Below, one piece after another: positions 1 to 9,368 of a stretch of DNA of 64,000 nucleotides. Made by a program: the position numbers and the translations under genes. Origin of the DNA: CAYOEV01 sp964403075 (GTDB lineage: Bacteria; Bacteroidota; Bacteroidia; Cytophagales; Cyclobacteriaceae); assembly GCA_964403075.1 (NCBI GenBank), contig CAYOEV010000009.1, positions 19,390 to 83,389 of the forward strand, read 5' to 3'. The first letter of the stretch is position 1; every line of letters begins with the position of its first letter. A model generated the notes under the pieces. The model made no database searches. It saw only the letters and a program-made list of their open reading frames with translations, and had not been told where the DNA came from.

Positions 1-551
1 AACTGCAATTGAACGTCAACAATGGAAAATTGATCCGGAGGAAATATCTGAGCGTCCAATACCATCTGCACCTGCTCTACCCTGAACGAAGAGAGTATTT
101 TAGGATCAATTTCAAGACGATAATAACCCTCCTTCATTCCACGCACAATGTTGTTAAAAACCATTCCCTGGATGAATTCATTTTTAAAGACCAGAAATAT
201 TTCCCACGCCTCCCGGTGGTATTTTTTTAAATCGTAAATCAAAGAAGGATTAATGCCAGTCAGGTGTTTACGCATGCACCTACTGATATGAAAAACCTCT
301 TCCACTGCATTTTTGGCCGTTGACGCGATGTCCGAATACTCACCCATTTCCATTTGGATATGCGCTTCTACAGCAGCCGTTATCAAATCTTCCTTGTTGT
401 CGAAATATTGGTAGAGCGTCTTTTTAGACATGCCGGCTTCCCGAGAAATGTCGTCCATAGATACACTTCTCACGCCGTACCTCATGAACTGACTACCCGC
501 CAGGTCAATCAATTGCGCACGCTGCTCTACTATTTTTGTTACTTCCTCCAA
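1..551 (-). CDS. TetR-family transcriptional regulator (3' end cut by window edge)
   Basis: Translating the minus strand from a TTG at 549-551 gives an open frame that runs off the left edge. The N-terminus has a TetR helix-turn-helix: RYGVRSVSMDDISREAG, then the recognition helix MSKKTLYQYFDNKEDLI at about residues 24-55. The rest is a helical ligand-binding domain of which about 130 residues are visible. An in-frame TAA directly precedes the TTG, so the start cannot lie further upstream unless a non-standard codon downstream is used. GGAGG lies just inside the frame, so the exact start is uncertain. The gene is divergent from the hydrolase at 718, and an inverted repeat at 574-599 probably serves as its operator. 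Ligand and targets are unknown. Confidence 0.88.
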   Translation of the reverse strand, partial: MEEVTKIVEQRAQLIDLAGSQFMRYGVRSVSMDDISREAGMSKKTLYQYFDNKEDLITAAVEAHIQMEMGEYSDIASTAKNAVEEVFHISRCMRKHLTGINPSLIYDLKKYHREAWEIFLVFKNEFIQGMVFNNIVRGMKEGYYRLEIDPKILSSFRVEQVQMVLDAQIFPPDQFSIVDVQLQ

Positions 552-573
552 TTAATGTACCGATAACACTTAG

Positions 574-599
574 GAAACTTTATAAATATCTAAAGTTTC
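574..599. promoter_or_regulatory. Inverted repeat, candidate TetR operator
   Basis: Perfect 9-bp arms GAAACTTTA (574-582) and TAAAGTTTC (591-599) are separated by 8 bp. The site is 22 bp upstream of the TetR start codon, in the divergent region shared with the hydrolase. Position and symmetry fit an autoregulatory TetR operator. That it is bound by this TetR protein is inference. Confidence 0.6.
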
Positions 600-717
600 T
601 ATCGTGCAACTAACGAGAGATTTGGATGAGGGTTGTCTTCTACACCCCTTTTTACTTTATTTTGTAAAAATATGATGATGAGACCCAAAAATCGATTGTT
701 GAATCGGGAAGCTGAAT

Positions 718-1503
718 TTGGAGAGTAAGGACTATCGACTGCGGTACAAGCGTTTAGGAAAAGGGGCCAGGGTCCTGATCTTTTTCCATGGATTTGGGCA
801 AACTGGCGAGATATTCCTCCCTTGGATCCCCTACTTGCCGGAAGGTTGTACCATTTATCTATTGGATTTATTTTTCCATGGTGCCAGCACGGCCCCATTT
901 CAAAAACTGTCTAAACAAAGATGGCAGGAAGAGTTCGGGCAGTTTTTGCAACGCGAACAAATCGATCATTTCGAACTGGTCGGTTTTAGTTTGGGTGGCC
1001 GGTTCGCCATCGCCACCTCACTGCTATTTGCCCAGCGCATTCGTCGCCTCACTTTACTCGCACCCGATGCCATTTACCTTACCCCATGGTTTCATATGGC
1101 TACTGCGCCGGTAATGAAATCTGTTTTCTATTTTTTCATGATGCAACCAAAATTACTGGATCGCTTCATTCGTTTTGCTGTTCGCACGGGAATCGTAAGT
1201 AAGTATCTGGCAGACTTTGTCAATCGCGAACTAGGCACGCTCGACAACCGTCAGCGGGTGTATCGCTCCTGGAATTACTTTAAACCCCTCGGGTTTTCAC
1301 ATGGAGAATTACGCGATGGGCTTTCGAGGATGGCGGTTCCTAAACATTTGCTGATTGGGAAGAAGGACATCGTGATCCCTCCAAATAAAATCATCCCCAT
1401 CATCGAGTCCGCTGGTTTCCAGATTGAAATTTTCGATAAAAAACACCACCAATTGATTAAAGCGGATGTAGCTGCGTATTTAATGAAGGCTTACAAAAAA
1501 TAA
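718..1503 (+). CDS. Alpha/beta-hydrolase fold protein
   Basis: 261 residues from a TTG start; an in-frame stop at 700-702 limits any extension. The oxyanion/first-strand motif HGFGQTGEIF is near residue 24. The nucleophile elbow GFSLGG places the catalytic serine at about residue 91. An acid in GKKDIVIPP (about D217) and a histidine in KKHHQLIK (about H243 or H244) complete the triad. There is no signal peptide, so it is cytoplasmic. Substrate cannot be told; the family includes esterases, C-C hydrolases and thioesterase-like enzymes. The gene is divergent from the TetR regulator, which probably controls it. purL follows after a 69-bp gap and is unlikely to be functionally linked. Confidence 0.85.
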   Translation: MESKDYRLRYKRLGKGARVLIFFHGFGQTGEIFLPWIPYLPEGCTIYLLDLFFHGASTAPFQKLSKQRWQEEFGQFLQREQIDHFELVGFSLGGRFAIATSLLFAQRIRRLTLLAPDAIYLTPWFHMATAPVMKSVFYFFMMQPKLLDRFIRFAVRTGIVSKYLADFVNRELGTLDNRQRVYRSWNYFKPLGFSHGELRDGLSRMAVPKHLLIGKKDIVIPPNKIIPIIESAGFQIEIFDKKHHQLIKADVAAYLMKAYKK

Positions 1504-1572
1504 GTTGGTGATACACAAGCGCGAAAAAGGATCGCCAGCGAGGATCATACATGTTAGATTTGCGCTTCAATT

Positions 1573-4500
1573 ATGGCCATGGTTCATTTTTTCTCCAATA
1601 GCCCCTCCCACTTTTACGCATTAGCTGCAGAGCGCGAATTCACAGCAGACGATCTCACCAGAATTATCTGGCTGCTATCCGGCGCACGGAAGATCGAACA
1701 AGCAACCATCGATGGTCCATTTGTGGGGCCTCGAAAGGAGATGCTCTCCCCATGGTGTAGCAATGCCATGGACATCCTGAGAAATAGCGGCGTCGCTGGC
1801 ATAAACCGCATAGAAATATTTAAATCTTCCGGTGACGGTACTTTTGATCCAATGCTGCAACAGCCCTATGCCATGCTGGATCAGTCACTTTTCACCATTG
1901 AACACACCCCTGCTGCCATCGTCCCCATATCAGATATTGGCGCATACAATGAAAAAGAAGGACTGGCATTGAGTAAGGAAGAAGTCTCATTTTTAGAGGA
2001 AACAGCCAGGCGCATTGGCCGCACGCTTACGGATTCAGAAGTGTTCGGATTCTCCCAAATCAACTCCGAACACTGCCGCCACAAAATATTCAACGGTACC
2101 TTTTTTATCGATGACCAGGAGCAGCCTGAAACCTTATTTGCCTGGATTCGAAAAACCTCTCAGATACATCCAAATGAAATTATTTCGGCCTACAAAGACA
2201 ACGTCGCGTTCATACAGGGTCCTGTTGTGCAGCAATTTGCACCCGTCCGCCAGGATGAGCCTGCACATTTTGCCATCAGCGATTTTGAGTCTGTATTATC
2301 GCTCAAAGCAGAAACACATAACTTTCCTACCACGGTGGAACCGTTCAACGGTGCCGCTACTGGCTCCGGGGGAGAAATTCGGGATCGGATGGCCGGTGGT
2401 CAGGGCAGCATACCCCTTGCAGGTACCGCGGTTTACATGACGAGCTACTCCCGCTTGACCCCCGACCGCCCCTGGGAGTTGTCGCCCAGAGAATGGTTGT
2501 ATCAGAGCCCAAAAGAGCTCCTTATTAAGGCATCCAATGGTGCCAGTGACTATGGCAACAAGTTTGGACAACCTTTGATTTGCGGCAGTGTGCTCACTTT
2601 TGAGCATCAGGAAAAAGACGTCACCATGGGTTTTGATAAGGTGATCATGCTGGCAGGTGGCATTGGTTACGCCCGTAAGGAACAAGCACAGAAGCAACCT
2701 GTAAAAAAAAATCAGACCATTGTGGTCATGGGGGGTGATAATTACCGAATTGGCATGGGCGGTGGTGCCGTGTCTTCCGTGGATACCGGAGCCATGAAAG
2801 AATCGTTGGAATTGAATGCGGTCCAACGCGCCAATCCAGAGGTACAAAAACGGGTGGCCAACGTCATTCGTGCCATGGTAGAAGCCAAAGAAAACCCTGT
2901 GGTATCCATTCATGACCATGGCGCAGGCGGACACTTGAACTGCCTGTCAGAGCTGGTAGAGGAAACCGGAGGCCGCATTGACCTCACAAAATTACCGATC
3001 GGGGATCCCACGCTTTCAGAGAAAGAAATCCTGAGCAATGAATCACAGGAACGGATGGGATTGGTCATAGGCAAGGAAAATCTGGACTACTTAAAAAAAG
3101 TATCGGCACGCGAACGTGCCCCCCTATTTGAAGTGGGTCAGGTCACAAGCGACCAACACCTGGAATTTACCAATGGCGATCAGCCTTCCCCTTTTTCTTT
3201 GGCTTTGCAGGACCTATTCGGAAGCTCCCCTAAAACCGTACTAAAGGATCGAACCATAGCGCCTGACTTTACTGCCATAGACCTTACGCACCAAACTGTA
3301 GACAGCTTGTTGACAAAGGTGTTGCAGTTAGAAGCTGTTGCGTGCAAGGATTGGTTAACCAATAAGGTAGATCGATGTGTCAGCGGGCGTGTGGCCACGC
3401 AGCAAACTGCCGGACCGTTGCAGCTACCCTTGAACAATGTGGGCGTCGTGGCCCTGGACTTTGTTTCACACGTGGGAATTGCCACGGCTATCGGACACGC
3501 ACCCGTTCCCGGACTGATCCATTCTGGCGCAGGCTCCAGGTTGTCTGTAACGGAAGCGTTGACCAATCTGGTCTGGGCACCCCTTAGCAAAGGGCTTTCC
3601 GGCGTTTCGCTCAGTGCGAACTGGATGTGGCCTGCCAACAACCCGGGAGAAAATGCCAGACTATATGAAGGAGTAAAAAGCATCAGCGAATTTGTACAGG
3701 CATTGGGCATCAACATTCCTACCGGAAAGGACTCCTTATCTATGACCCAAAAATATCCGGATGGGCAAAAAGTCAAAGCACCAGGTACGGTCATCGTAAG
3801 CGCAACGGCGGAAGTGAACGACATCAGGCAAACGGTAAGCCCGGTATTGGAAACAAAGACGCCCGATACCACACTTCTCTACATTGACTTTTCGGGCCAT
3901 GACTTTTCATTAGGTGGATCTAGCCTGGCGCAGGTGCTGGGCCAAATTGGTGAGACCTGTCCAGATGCAGCGCCGGAAGTCGTCATGGCAGGCTTTAGTG
4001 CCGTACAGGAGCTCGTTCAAAAAGGGCTTATTGTGGCCGGACATGACGTGTCGGCAGGAGGACTGGTCACCACGTTGCTTGAAATGAACTTTGCAAATGT
4101 CGAAGGTGGTGTCTCGATTGAATTGGACGACATGGATGGAGAGCTATTGCCCATATTGTTTGCTGAAAAGCCGGCAGTAGTGATACAGGGTAATGCACAG
4201 GCCATCACACCCATTCTGGAAAAACACAAGGCCAGCTACACAGTCCTCGGCAAGCCACATAAAGAACGGAATTTGGTCATTCATCACCACGACCAGACAT
4301 ATGAAATTTCTATCGACGAATACCGGAAGGTCTGGAGAAAAACGTCCGATTTATTGGATCGTGAACAATCGACAAAGGACATGGCCGAGCAGCGGGCCAG
4401 TCATTATTCCCGTCAACCTTTAGCTTACATTTTTCCGAAAGACTTTTCAGGTAGGTTGAGTGCCCTGAACCTGCATCCCGGACGAGTAGAATCCTCCGGC

Positions 4501-5241
4501 ATTCGGGCTGCCATCATAAGGGAACAAGGGGTAAACAGCGACCGGGAGATGGCCTACGCTTTGTACCTGGCTGGATTTGATGTTACTGACGTACACATGA
4601 CTGATCTGATTGAAGGACGCACCGATCTGAGCGATCAGCAGATGATTGTTTTTGTAGGCGGATTTTCAAATAGTGATGTGCTCGGTTCTGCCCGGGGATG
4701 GGCCGGCGCTTTCAAATTTAATAAGCTGGCCCGGACCGCCCTTCAAAATTTTTACGAACGATCGGATACCTTGAGTCTGGGCGTATGTAACGGCTGCCAG
4801 TTAATGATGGAGCTCGATCTGCTGGGTGCACCCCCTGCCCAACATCCTAAAATGCACCACAACTCAAGTGGGAAATTTGAGTGCGGCTTTGTGACCATTG
4901 ACATTCTCCCCAACCAATCCGTTCTCTTTGGGGGTCTGGCCGGTAGTCGGTTGGGTATATGGGCGGCACATGGTGAAGGCCGATTCAATATTCCCGATGC
5001 ATCGGCCATTTACCAGGTGGCAAAATACTCATTTTCGGAGTTGCCCGGTAATCCCAACGGCAGTGACCTCGACACCGCTGCCCTAATGTCCCCAAATGGC
5101 CGACATGTGGCCATCATGCCACACCTGGAGCGCAGCCTATTTCCCTGGAACTGGCCCTACAGGCCAGGTTTGAGTAAATGGGAAGTGTCGCCTTGGATGC
5201 AGGCTTTTACCCATGCCTATCAATGGTTGGCGCGTGAGTGA
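1573..5241 (+). CDS. purL: Phosphoribosylformylglycinamidine synthase, large single-chain type
   Basis: 1222 residues; fourth step of purine synthesis, converting FGAR, glutamine and ATP to FGAM. This is the fused large form, not the split PurS/PurL/PurQ complex. The synthetase half shows ETHNFPTTVEPFNGAATGSG from about residue 247. The C-terminal class I glutamine amidotransferase has LGVCNGCQ with the nucleophile at about Cys1072, and the MPHLERSLFPW motif carries the His and Glu of the triad. Length is a little below the roughly 1290 residues of the enterobacterial enzyme. The start gives MAMVHFF; the second Met, two codons on, is an alternative. No other purine gene is adjacent. Confidence 0.97.
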   Translation: MAMVHFFSNSPSHFYALAAEREFTADDLTRIIWLLSGARKIEQATIDGPFVGPRKEMLSPWCSNAMDILRNSGVAGINRIEIFKSSGDGTFDPMLQQPYAMLDQSLFTIEHTPAAIVPISDIGAYNEKEGLALSKEEVSFLEETARRIGRTLTDSEVFGFSQINSEHCRHKIFNGTFFIDDQEQPETLFAWIRKTSQIHPNEIISAYKDNVAFIQGPVVQQFAPVRQDEPAHFAISDFESVLSLKAETHNFPTTVEPFNGAATGSGGEIRDRMAGGQGSIPLAGTAVYMTSYSRLTPDRPWELSPREWLYQSPKELLIKASNGASDYGNKFGQPLICGSVLTFEHQEKDVTMGFDKVIMLAGGIGYARKEQAQKQPVKKNQTIVVMGGDNYRIGMGGGAVSSVDTGAMKESLELNAVQRANPEVQKRVANVIRAMVEAKENPVVSIHDHGAGGHLNCLSELVEETGGRIDLTKLPIGDPTLSEKEILSNESQERMGLVIGKENLDYLKKVSARERAPLFEVGQVTSDQHLEFTNGDQPSPFSLALQDLFGSSPKTVLKDRTIAPDFTAIDLTHQTVDSLLTKVLQLEAVACKDWLTNKVDRCVSGRVATQQTAGPLQLPLNNVGVVALDFVSHVGIATAIGHAPVPGLIHSGAGSRLSVTEALTNLVWAPLSKGLSGVSLSANWMWPANNPGENARLYEGVKSISEFVQALGINIPTGKDSLSMTQKYPDGQKVKAPGTVIVSATAEVNDIRQTVSPVLETKTPDTTLLYIDFSGHDFSLGGSSLAQVLGQIGETCPDAAPEVVMAGFSAVQELVQKGLIVAGHDVSAGGLVTTLLEMNFANVEGGVSIELDDMDGELLPILFAEKPAVVIQGNAQAITPILEKHKASYTVLGKPHKERNLVIHHHDQTYEISIDEYRKVWRKTSDLLDREQSTKDMAEQRASHYSRQPLAYIFPKDFSGRLSALNLHPGRVESSGIRAAIIREQGVNSDREMAYALYLAGFDVTDVHMTDLIEGRTDLSDQQMIVFVGGFSNSDVLGSARGWAGAFKFNKLARTALQNFYERSDTLSLGVCNGCQLMMELDLLGAPPAQHPKMHHNSSGKFECGFVTIDILPNQSVLFGGLAGSRLGIWAAHGEGRFNIPDASAIYQVAKYSFSELPGNPNGSDLDTAALMSPNGRHVAIMPHLERSLFPWNWPYRPGLSKWEVSPWMQAFTHAYQWLARE

Positions 5242-5281
5242 TTTTGTCTGACAAGATGTTACTTATTTATACAATAATTAA

Positions 5282-5289
5282 TAGTTTTG
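5282..5289 (+). promoter_or_regulatory. Candidate -7 box for tRNA-Gln
   Basis: TAGTTTTG matches the Bacteroidota -7 consensus TAnnTTTG exactly and ends 11 bases before the tRNA. I see no convincing TTG element 17-23 bases upstream, so this is a partial promoter call. Confidence 0.5.
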
Positions 5290-5299
5290 CCCTCCAATT

Positions 5300-5372
5300 T
5301 GCCCGATGGTGTAACTGGCAACACGTCTGATTTTGGTTCAGAAGAGTCCAGGTTCGAGCCCTGGTCGGGCAA
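5300..5372 (+). tRNA. trnQ: tRNA-Gln (anticodon TTG)
   Basis: Full cloverleaf by eye. The acceptor stem is TGCCCGA paired with TCGGGCA, with discriminator A. The D arm has GTGT/ACAC. The anticodon stem TCTGA/TCAGA closes a seven-base loop TTTTGGT whose middle bases are TTG. The T arm is CCAGG-TTCGAGC-CCTGG. The 3' CCA is not encoded. An intrinsic terminator follows at once, so it appears to be a single-gene unit. Confidence 0.97.
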
Positions 5373-5375
5373 CGC

Positions 5376-5404
5376 AACCCTTGCTACTTAGCAAGGGTTT
5401 TTTT
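5376..5404 (+). terminator. Intrinsic terminator after tRNA-Gln
   Basis: Ten-base-pair stem AACCCTTGCT/AGCAAGGGTT with an ACTT loop, then a T run to 5404. Confidence 0.9.
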
Positions 5405-5465
5405 ATTCCCCCATGTTCTGATAAAAGATTTCCGATCCCATGTCCAGAATATTTATCATTGTCGG

Positions 5466-6410
5466 ATGATTGCACTAGGTATTGACGTGGGCGGTACGAA
5501 CACCAAATTTGGTTTAGCAGATCAAAAAGGTAACATCTCTTTTCAATCGCGGGTGAAAACTCAAAACCACGCCACTCCACAAGCACTGATTGAAGCGGTA
5601 GCGAACGAGGTTCAAAAAGAGATTCTTTTTGAACAACTTGAGGGCATCGGCGTAGGTGCACCCAATGCCAACTATTACACTGGAAACATCGAAAATGCCC
5701 CCAACCTGCCTTTTAAAGGTGTTGTACCATTTGCAGACATCATTAACCGCATCTTTGGTCGTAAAGTCATCATTACCAACGACGCCAATGCCTCTGCACT
5801 GGGTGAAATGGTCTTTGGAAAAGCAAAAAATATGCGGGACTTCGTCGTCTTTACGGTGGGTACCGGTCTGGGTGGCGGCATCATCACAAATGGCGAACTG
5901 GTCTACGGGAAGCATGGGTTTGCTGGTGAGTTGGGGCACACCCTGGTAAATGCCAATGGTCGGCATTGTGCATGCGGTAAAAGGGGCTGCCTGGAGACCT
6001 ACGTGAGTGCCACGGGCATTCGTCGCACGGTATATAAATTGCTCGCCGACTTCACCGAACCATCTCCACTGCGACAAATCAGTTTCAATGACCTAAGTAC
6101 ACGTACCATCACTGAGGCTGCGAAAGAGGGAGATAAAATAGCCATAGAAGCCTTCAAATATACCGGACGCGTGCTGGGGATGAAGTTGGCCGACATGGTG
6201 GTACAAAATGATCCTGAAGCAGTATTTGTGATGGGGGGCCTATCTCAGGCCGGAAAGTATCTTTTCGAACCTGCGCAGGAAAATTTCGAGCATTTTCTCA
6301 TGCCTCACTTTAAGCAATACCAGATCCAGATTTTACCCTCAGGCCTGGAAGGTGACGCGGCCCCCATCTTGGGCGCAGCCAGCTTGGTCTGGAAATACCT
6401 AATCAAATGA
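5466..6410 (+). CDS. ROK-family sugar kinase, probably glucokinase
   Basis: 314 residues. The N-terminal phosphate-binding motif is IDVGGTNTKFGL. The catalytic region NDANASALGE contains the ROK aspartate at about residue 102. The ROK signature GELGHTLV is followed by a zinc site CACGKRGCLE. There is no DNA-binding N-terminus, so this is a kinase rather than a NagC/XylR-type repressor. The specificity, glucose to glucose-6-phosphate, is inferred from the glucan locus that follows. It overlaps the next gene through ATGA at 6407-6410, so the two are translationally coupled. Confidence 0.9.
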   Translation: MIALGIDVGGTNTKFGLADQKGNISFQSRVKTQNHATPQALIEAVANEVQKEILFEQLEGIGVGAPNANYYTGNIENAPNLPFKGVVPFADIINRIFGRKVIITNDANASALGEMVFGKAKNMRDFVVFTVGTGLGGGIITNGELVYGKHGFAGELGHTLVNANGRHCACGKRGCLETYVSATGIRRTVYKLLADFTEPSPLRQISFNDLSTRTITEAAKEGDKIAIEAFKYTGRVLGMKLADMVVQNDPEAVFVMGGLSQAGKYLFEPAQENFEHFLMPHFKQYQIQILPSGLEGDAAPILGAASLVWKYLIK

Positions 6411-7468
6411 TGAGATGTGTCTGGATCATATGGTCAGTATTGGTGCTTATCGGCTGTAAGTCAGCATCAGATGATCCGTCGTACAGCTGGTTACCAGCTG
6501 GGGCAGTCAAGGCTCGAGGCTGGATGCAATCACAATTGACGCATGCATCGGTAGACACTTCTTTATTGCCGAAATTTGATACCACACAAACAGATTTCAT
6601 CCGGTGGACCAGCCAATGGACAAAAAGTCATCCGGCCGGCATTGGCGAGCCCATTCAAATCGCCCACATTCACAGCCTGCTCGACAGCTTGTACCCACAC
6701 TTTCGTACGGATACATTTGTGGTCAATGACTGGGTGGAGCGCACCCTTTTCAACGCCGTTCAGGCACTCTACCTCGACAGTGCAAGATGTGAAAGCCAAC
6801 ACAATATTGAGGAGCCCACCACCACACAAAAATGCAGTGAAAGCATCCAGGCAATCATGCATCAGTACATTCAAGCCTCGTGGATGAGAATGGACAGTGG
6901 GCTGGTAAAGTCATTGTACGCCCCTACCGAACTGATCACCACCATAGACAATGTGCCCTTTCAGATTTTGGAAGAAACGGCTTATCCGTTTGATCTTGGG
7001 GCACGCTACCGGGTGCTGGGCACCGATAGCGTACGATTTACCATTCGTCTCAGGGTTCCGGGCTGGGCAGTAGAACCGAGCGTGAAGTCGCCAGGGGCCA
7101 CCATCACCTACCATGAAGGTTATGTGGACGTCACCAACCACTGGTACCAAAACATCATCAATTTTAAATTCGCCTCAAAAATCTTCGACCTGCGTACCTC
7201 TGATGGACGATATTATCTGAAACATGGACCCCTCTTGTATGCACGTAATATTACGAACAGTAGGGATACATTGCTGCAAATGGACCTCAGAAGCCTCCCG
7301 GGACTGAACTTGACAGAGGCCAGTGAAGATAGTCTATGGTTGATTCCTCACCGAATGGACATCCCCCTTTACGACCCAACGACTGAAAAGGTAATCAATG
7401 GAATACTGATGCCTATGGCTGCCACTGCCCGTCGTAAAACACTTTTCCGCCCCAGGTTATATGACTAA
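6407..7468 (+). CDS. GH127/DUF1680-like lipoprotein lacking most of the catalytic barrel
   Basis: 353 residues with a lipoprotein signal (VLVLIGC, lipobox Cys17). The opening GAVKARGWMQSQL resembles the start of DUF1680/GH127 proteins. The segment VNDWVERTLFNAVQALY and, further on, GLVKSLYAPTEL, RLRVPGWAVEP and YLKHGPLLYAR follow the C-terminal half and beta-sandwich of that family. Full members are about 600 residues or more, so much of the (alpha/alpha)6 barrel is missing between residues 70 and 100. GH127 uses a cysteine-rich zinc centre; here only Cys128 and Cys143 remain nearby, so activity is doubtful. It is coupled to the ROK kinase and converges end to end with the GH13 gene at 7469. 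It may bind rather than cut sugar. The family call is from pattern memory. Confidence 0.6.
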   Translation: MMRCVWIIWSVLVLIGCKSASDDPSYSWLPAGAVKARGWMQSQLTHASVDTSLLPKFDTTQTDFIRWTSQWTKSHPAGIGEPIQIAHIHSLLDSLYPHFRTDTFVVNDWVERTLFNAVQALYLDSARCESQHNIEEPTTTQKCSESIQAIMHQYIQASWMRMDSGLVKSLYAPTELITTIDNVPFQILEETAYPFDLGARYRVLGTDSVRFTIRLRVPGWAVEPSVKSPGATITYHEGYVDVTNHWYQNIINFKFASKIFDLRTSDGRYYLKHGPLLYARNITNSRDTLLQMDLRSLPGLNLTEASEDSLWLIPHRMDIPLYDPTTEKVINGILMPMAATARRKTLFRPRLYD

Positions 7469-9307
7469 TCAATCGATGTAAAGCAGGCGAAAACCATAAG
7501 CCGGCACGGAAAGGGGTTTTTCCATCACTACACGTTCACCGGATGAGAAGTCCCTCCAATACGCGCCAGGCACATACAGTTCTCGGTATCTACCGGAAAA
7601 ATCCACCGAAACTTTTTTGTTCTGGTTGTTAATGAGTACCACCGCGCGCCGGTTGTTTAGCACCCGAGCATAAACGTATAGATTATCATCTGGGATAAAA
7701 TGAACCAAGCGCCCTTCAGCCATGAGCTGACCATGTGCCGCTCTCCATTGAAGTAATCGCTGCATGAAGTCAAATGCCCGTGCCGTTGGGCCTTCTCTAC
7801 CAGATGACAGAAAGGCATTTTGCTTGTCCTGAGACCAACCACCCGGAAAATCAGCGCGAATCAACCCGTGACTTTCTGCCTGGGTTTGTTTGCCTGCCAT
7901 TAATAATTCTGTCCCATACAACAGCTGAGGAATCCCTCGTAGGGTCATTAGCATAACCAAACCCCTCTGATAGCTGTCAAATTCACCATCTACGCTGTGG
8001 TAAAATCGACTGACATCATGGTTATCCAAGAAGATTTTCAACTTGTAAGGATCAGGATACACAAAATCCTGACTAAGTACATCATATATTCGTTTCAATG
8101 AGCCTCCTTTCCGTGAAGCGTCGCGCAGCGCATAATGAAGTGGGAAATCAGACACCGCAGGCAGCCCGGAATCGTAGCCATCCTTATTGGCAAAATGCGT
8201 ACGACCCTGCCAATAACCCTCGTGCGCGGGCGTGTGCAACCACGTCTCTCCTACCAGGAAAAAACCTGGATATTCCGTTTGTACCGCATCTACCCATTCT
8301 TTCATTGTTTCGCGGTAAGGATACGGGTAGGTATCCATGCGAATACCATCTATTCCAGTGTGTTCAATCCACCAAATGCTGTGTTGTATGAGGTAACGAC
8401 TAACCCAATCGTTCTGCTGATTCAAGTCGGGCATATTTGGCGTAAACCAACCCCTCACCATCTGGTCATAATCATGCTGTGATACGTAAGGATCAGACAC
8501 GGTGGCACCTTCATAATTGGTGCGGGTAAATTCATTCCATTGATTCAACCAATTTTCATGTGGCAAATCCATCATCCAAAAATGTTCGAGGCCAATGTGG
8601 TTAAAAATCATGTCCTTGATTACTTTCAGGCCTGCCTCATGCGCCGTTTGCACAAATTTCCGGTAGTCGTCCATTGTCCCCAGTCGCGGGTCTACCCGGT
8701 AATGATCGGTAATGGAGTAGCCATGGTAAGACTCGCTGGGCATATTGTTTTCATACACCGGATTCAACCATAGCGTGGTAATTCCCAACTCTCTGAAGTA
8801 TGCCATGTGATCTGTCACACCCATCAAATCTCCCCCATGCCGCCCAAGTGCTGCCTGGCGGTCCAGCCCTTCTGTCATGCCCTTCACTTCGTCGTTTTGA
8901 GCATTGCCATTGGCAAAACGGTCTGGCATCACCAAATAAATTACGTCGCTACCATTGATAGATTGGGGCTCAGGTCTGGTGCGCGCCCGTAAATCGTAGT
9001 TGAAGCTTTCCTGCTTTTCGCCATTTCGAAAACAGTCGAAACGAATCGTGCCCGGTGCAAGGTCGGCATCAATAAGGAGCTGCACGATCAGGTAGTTTTT
9101 ACTTTGTAAGGATTGTACGGATTCCACAACTACTCCCGGTTGCGAAGAGCTTAGCGTGTAATCATGAATACCGTTACCCTTTAGAAGAAGTTCTAATTTG
9201 GGATTCTCCATGCCAATCCACCAGAAAGGTGGGTCTATTCTTTCAATGGATTGACCCAAGGTGGGATAGACCAAACACATGCTTAAGACCAAAGAGAACG
9301 TTCGCAT
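7469..9307 (-). CDS. GH13 alpha-amylase/neopullulanase-type enzyme, exported
   Basis: 612 residues with a type I signal peptide ending near LGQS, so probably periplasmic. An N-terminal beta domain of about 100 residues, as in cyclomaltodextrinases and SusA, precedes the barrel. GH13 motifs are DMIFNHIG, GIRMDTYPY (nucleophile about D325), FLVGETWLH (acid/base about E354) and FLDNHDVSRF (stabiliser about D431). PDRFANGNAQND and RHGGDLMGV are typical of the neopullulanase-like subfamilies. It probably cleaves imported malto-oligosaccharides. It lies downstream of susD but behind an intrinsic terminator at 9324-9354, so it may be expressed below the susCD level. Exact product specificity cannot be read. 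Confidence 0.93.
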   Translation of the reverse strand: MRTFSLVLSMCLVYPTLGQSIERIDPPFWWIGMENPKLELLLKGNGIHDYTLSSSQPGVVVESVQSLQSKNYLIVQLLIDADLAPGTIRFDCFRNGEKQESFNYDLRARTRPEPQSINGSDVIYLVMPDRFANGNAQNDEVKGMTEGLDRQAALGRHGGDLMGVTDHMAYFRELGITTLWLNPVYENNMPSESYHGYSITDHYRVDPRLGTMDDYRKFVQTAHEAGLKVIKDMIFNHIGLEHFWMMDLPHENWLNQWNEFTRTNYEGATVSDPYVSQHDYDQMVRGWFTPNMPDLNQQNDWVSRYLIQHSIWWIEHTGIDGIRMDTYPYPYRETMKEWVDAVQTEYPGFFLVGETWLHTPAHEGYWQGRTHFANKDGYDSGLPAVSDFPLHYALRDASRKGGSLKRIYDVLSQDFVYPDPYKLKIFLDNHDVSRFYHSVDGEFDSYQRGLVMLMTLRGIPQLLYGTELLMAGKQTQAESHGLIRADFPGGWSQDKQNAFLSSGREGPTARAFDFMQRLLQWRAAHGQLMAEGRLVHFIPDDNLYVYARVLNNRRAVVLINNQNKKVSVDFSGRYRELYVPGAYWRDFSSGERVVMEKPLSVPAYGFRLLYID

Positions 9308-9323
9308 AAAACTGTAAAGCGGT

Positions 9324-9354
9324 AAAAAAAAGAGCGGCTTTTGGCCGCTCTTTA
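9324..9354 (-). terminator. Intrinsic terminator between susD and the GH13 gene
   Basis: On the minus strand GAGCGGC and GCCGCTC pair around a five-base loop, extended by A-T pairs and followed by eight Ts (9331 down to 9324). It lies between the susD stop and the downstream amylase start and would reduce read-through. Confidence 0.85.
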
Positions 9355-9368
9355 AATAGAAATTTGAA

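Noticed and set aside
2296..2934. 212-codon minus-strand frame inside purL
   Set aside because: Shadow of a strongly conserved gene; no motif or start context.
5338..5661. Minus-strand open frame across tRNA-Gln
   Set aside because: Ends in the usual tRNA artefact sequence and is antisense to the ROK kinase.
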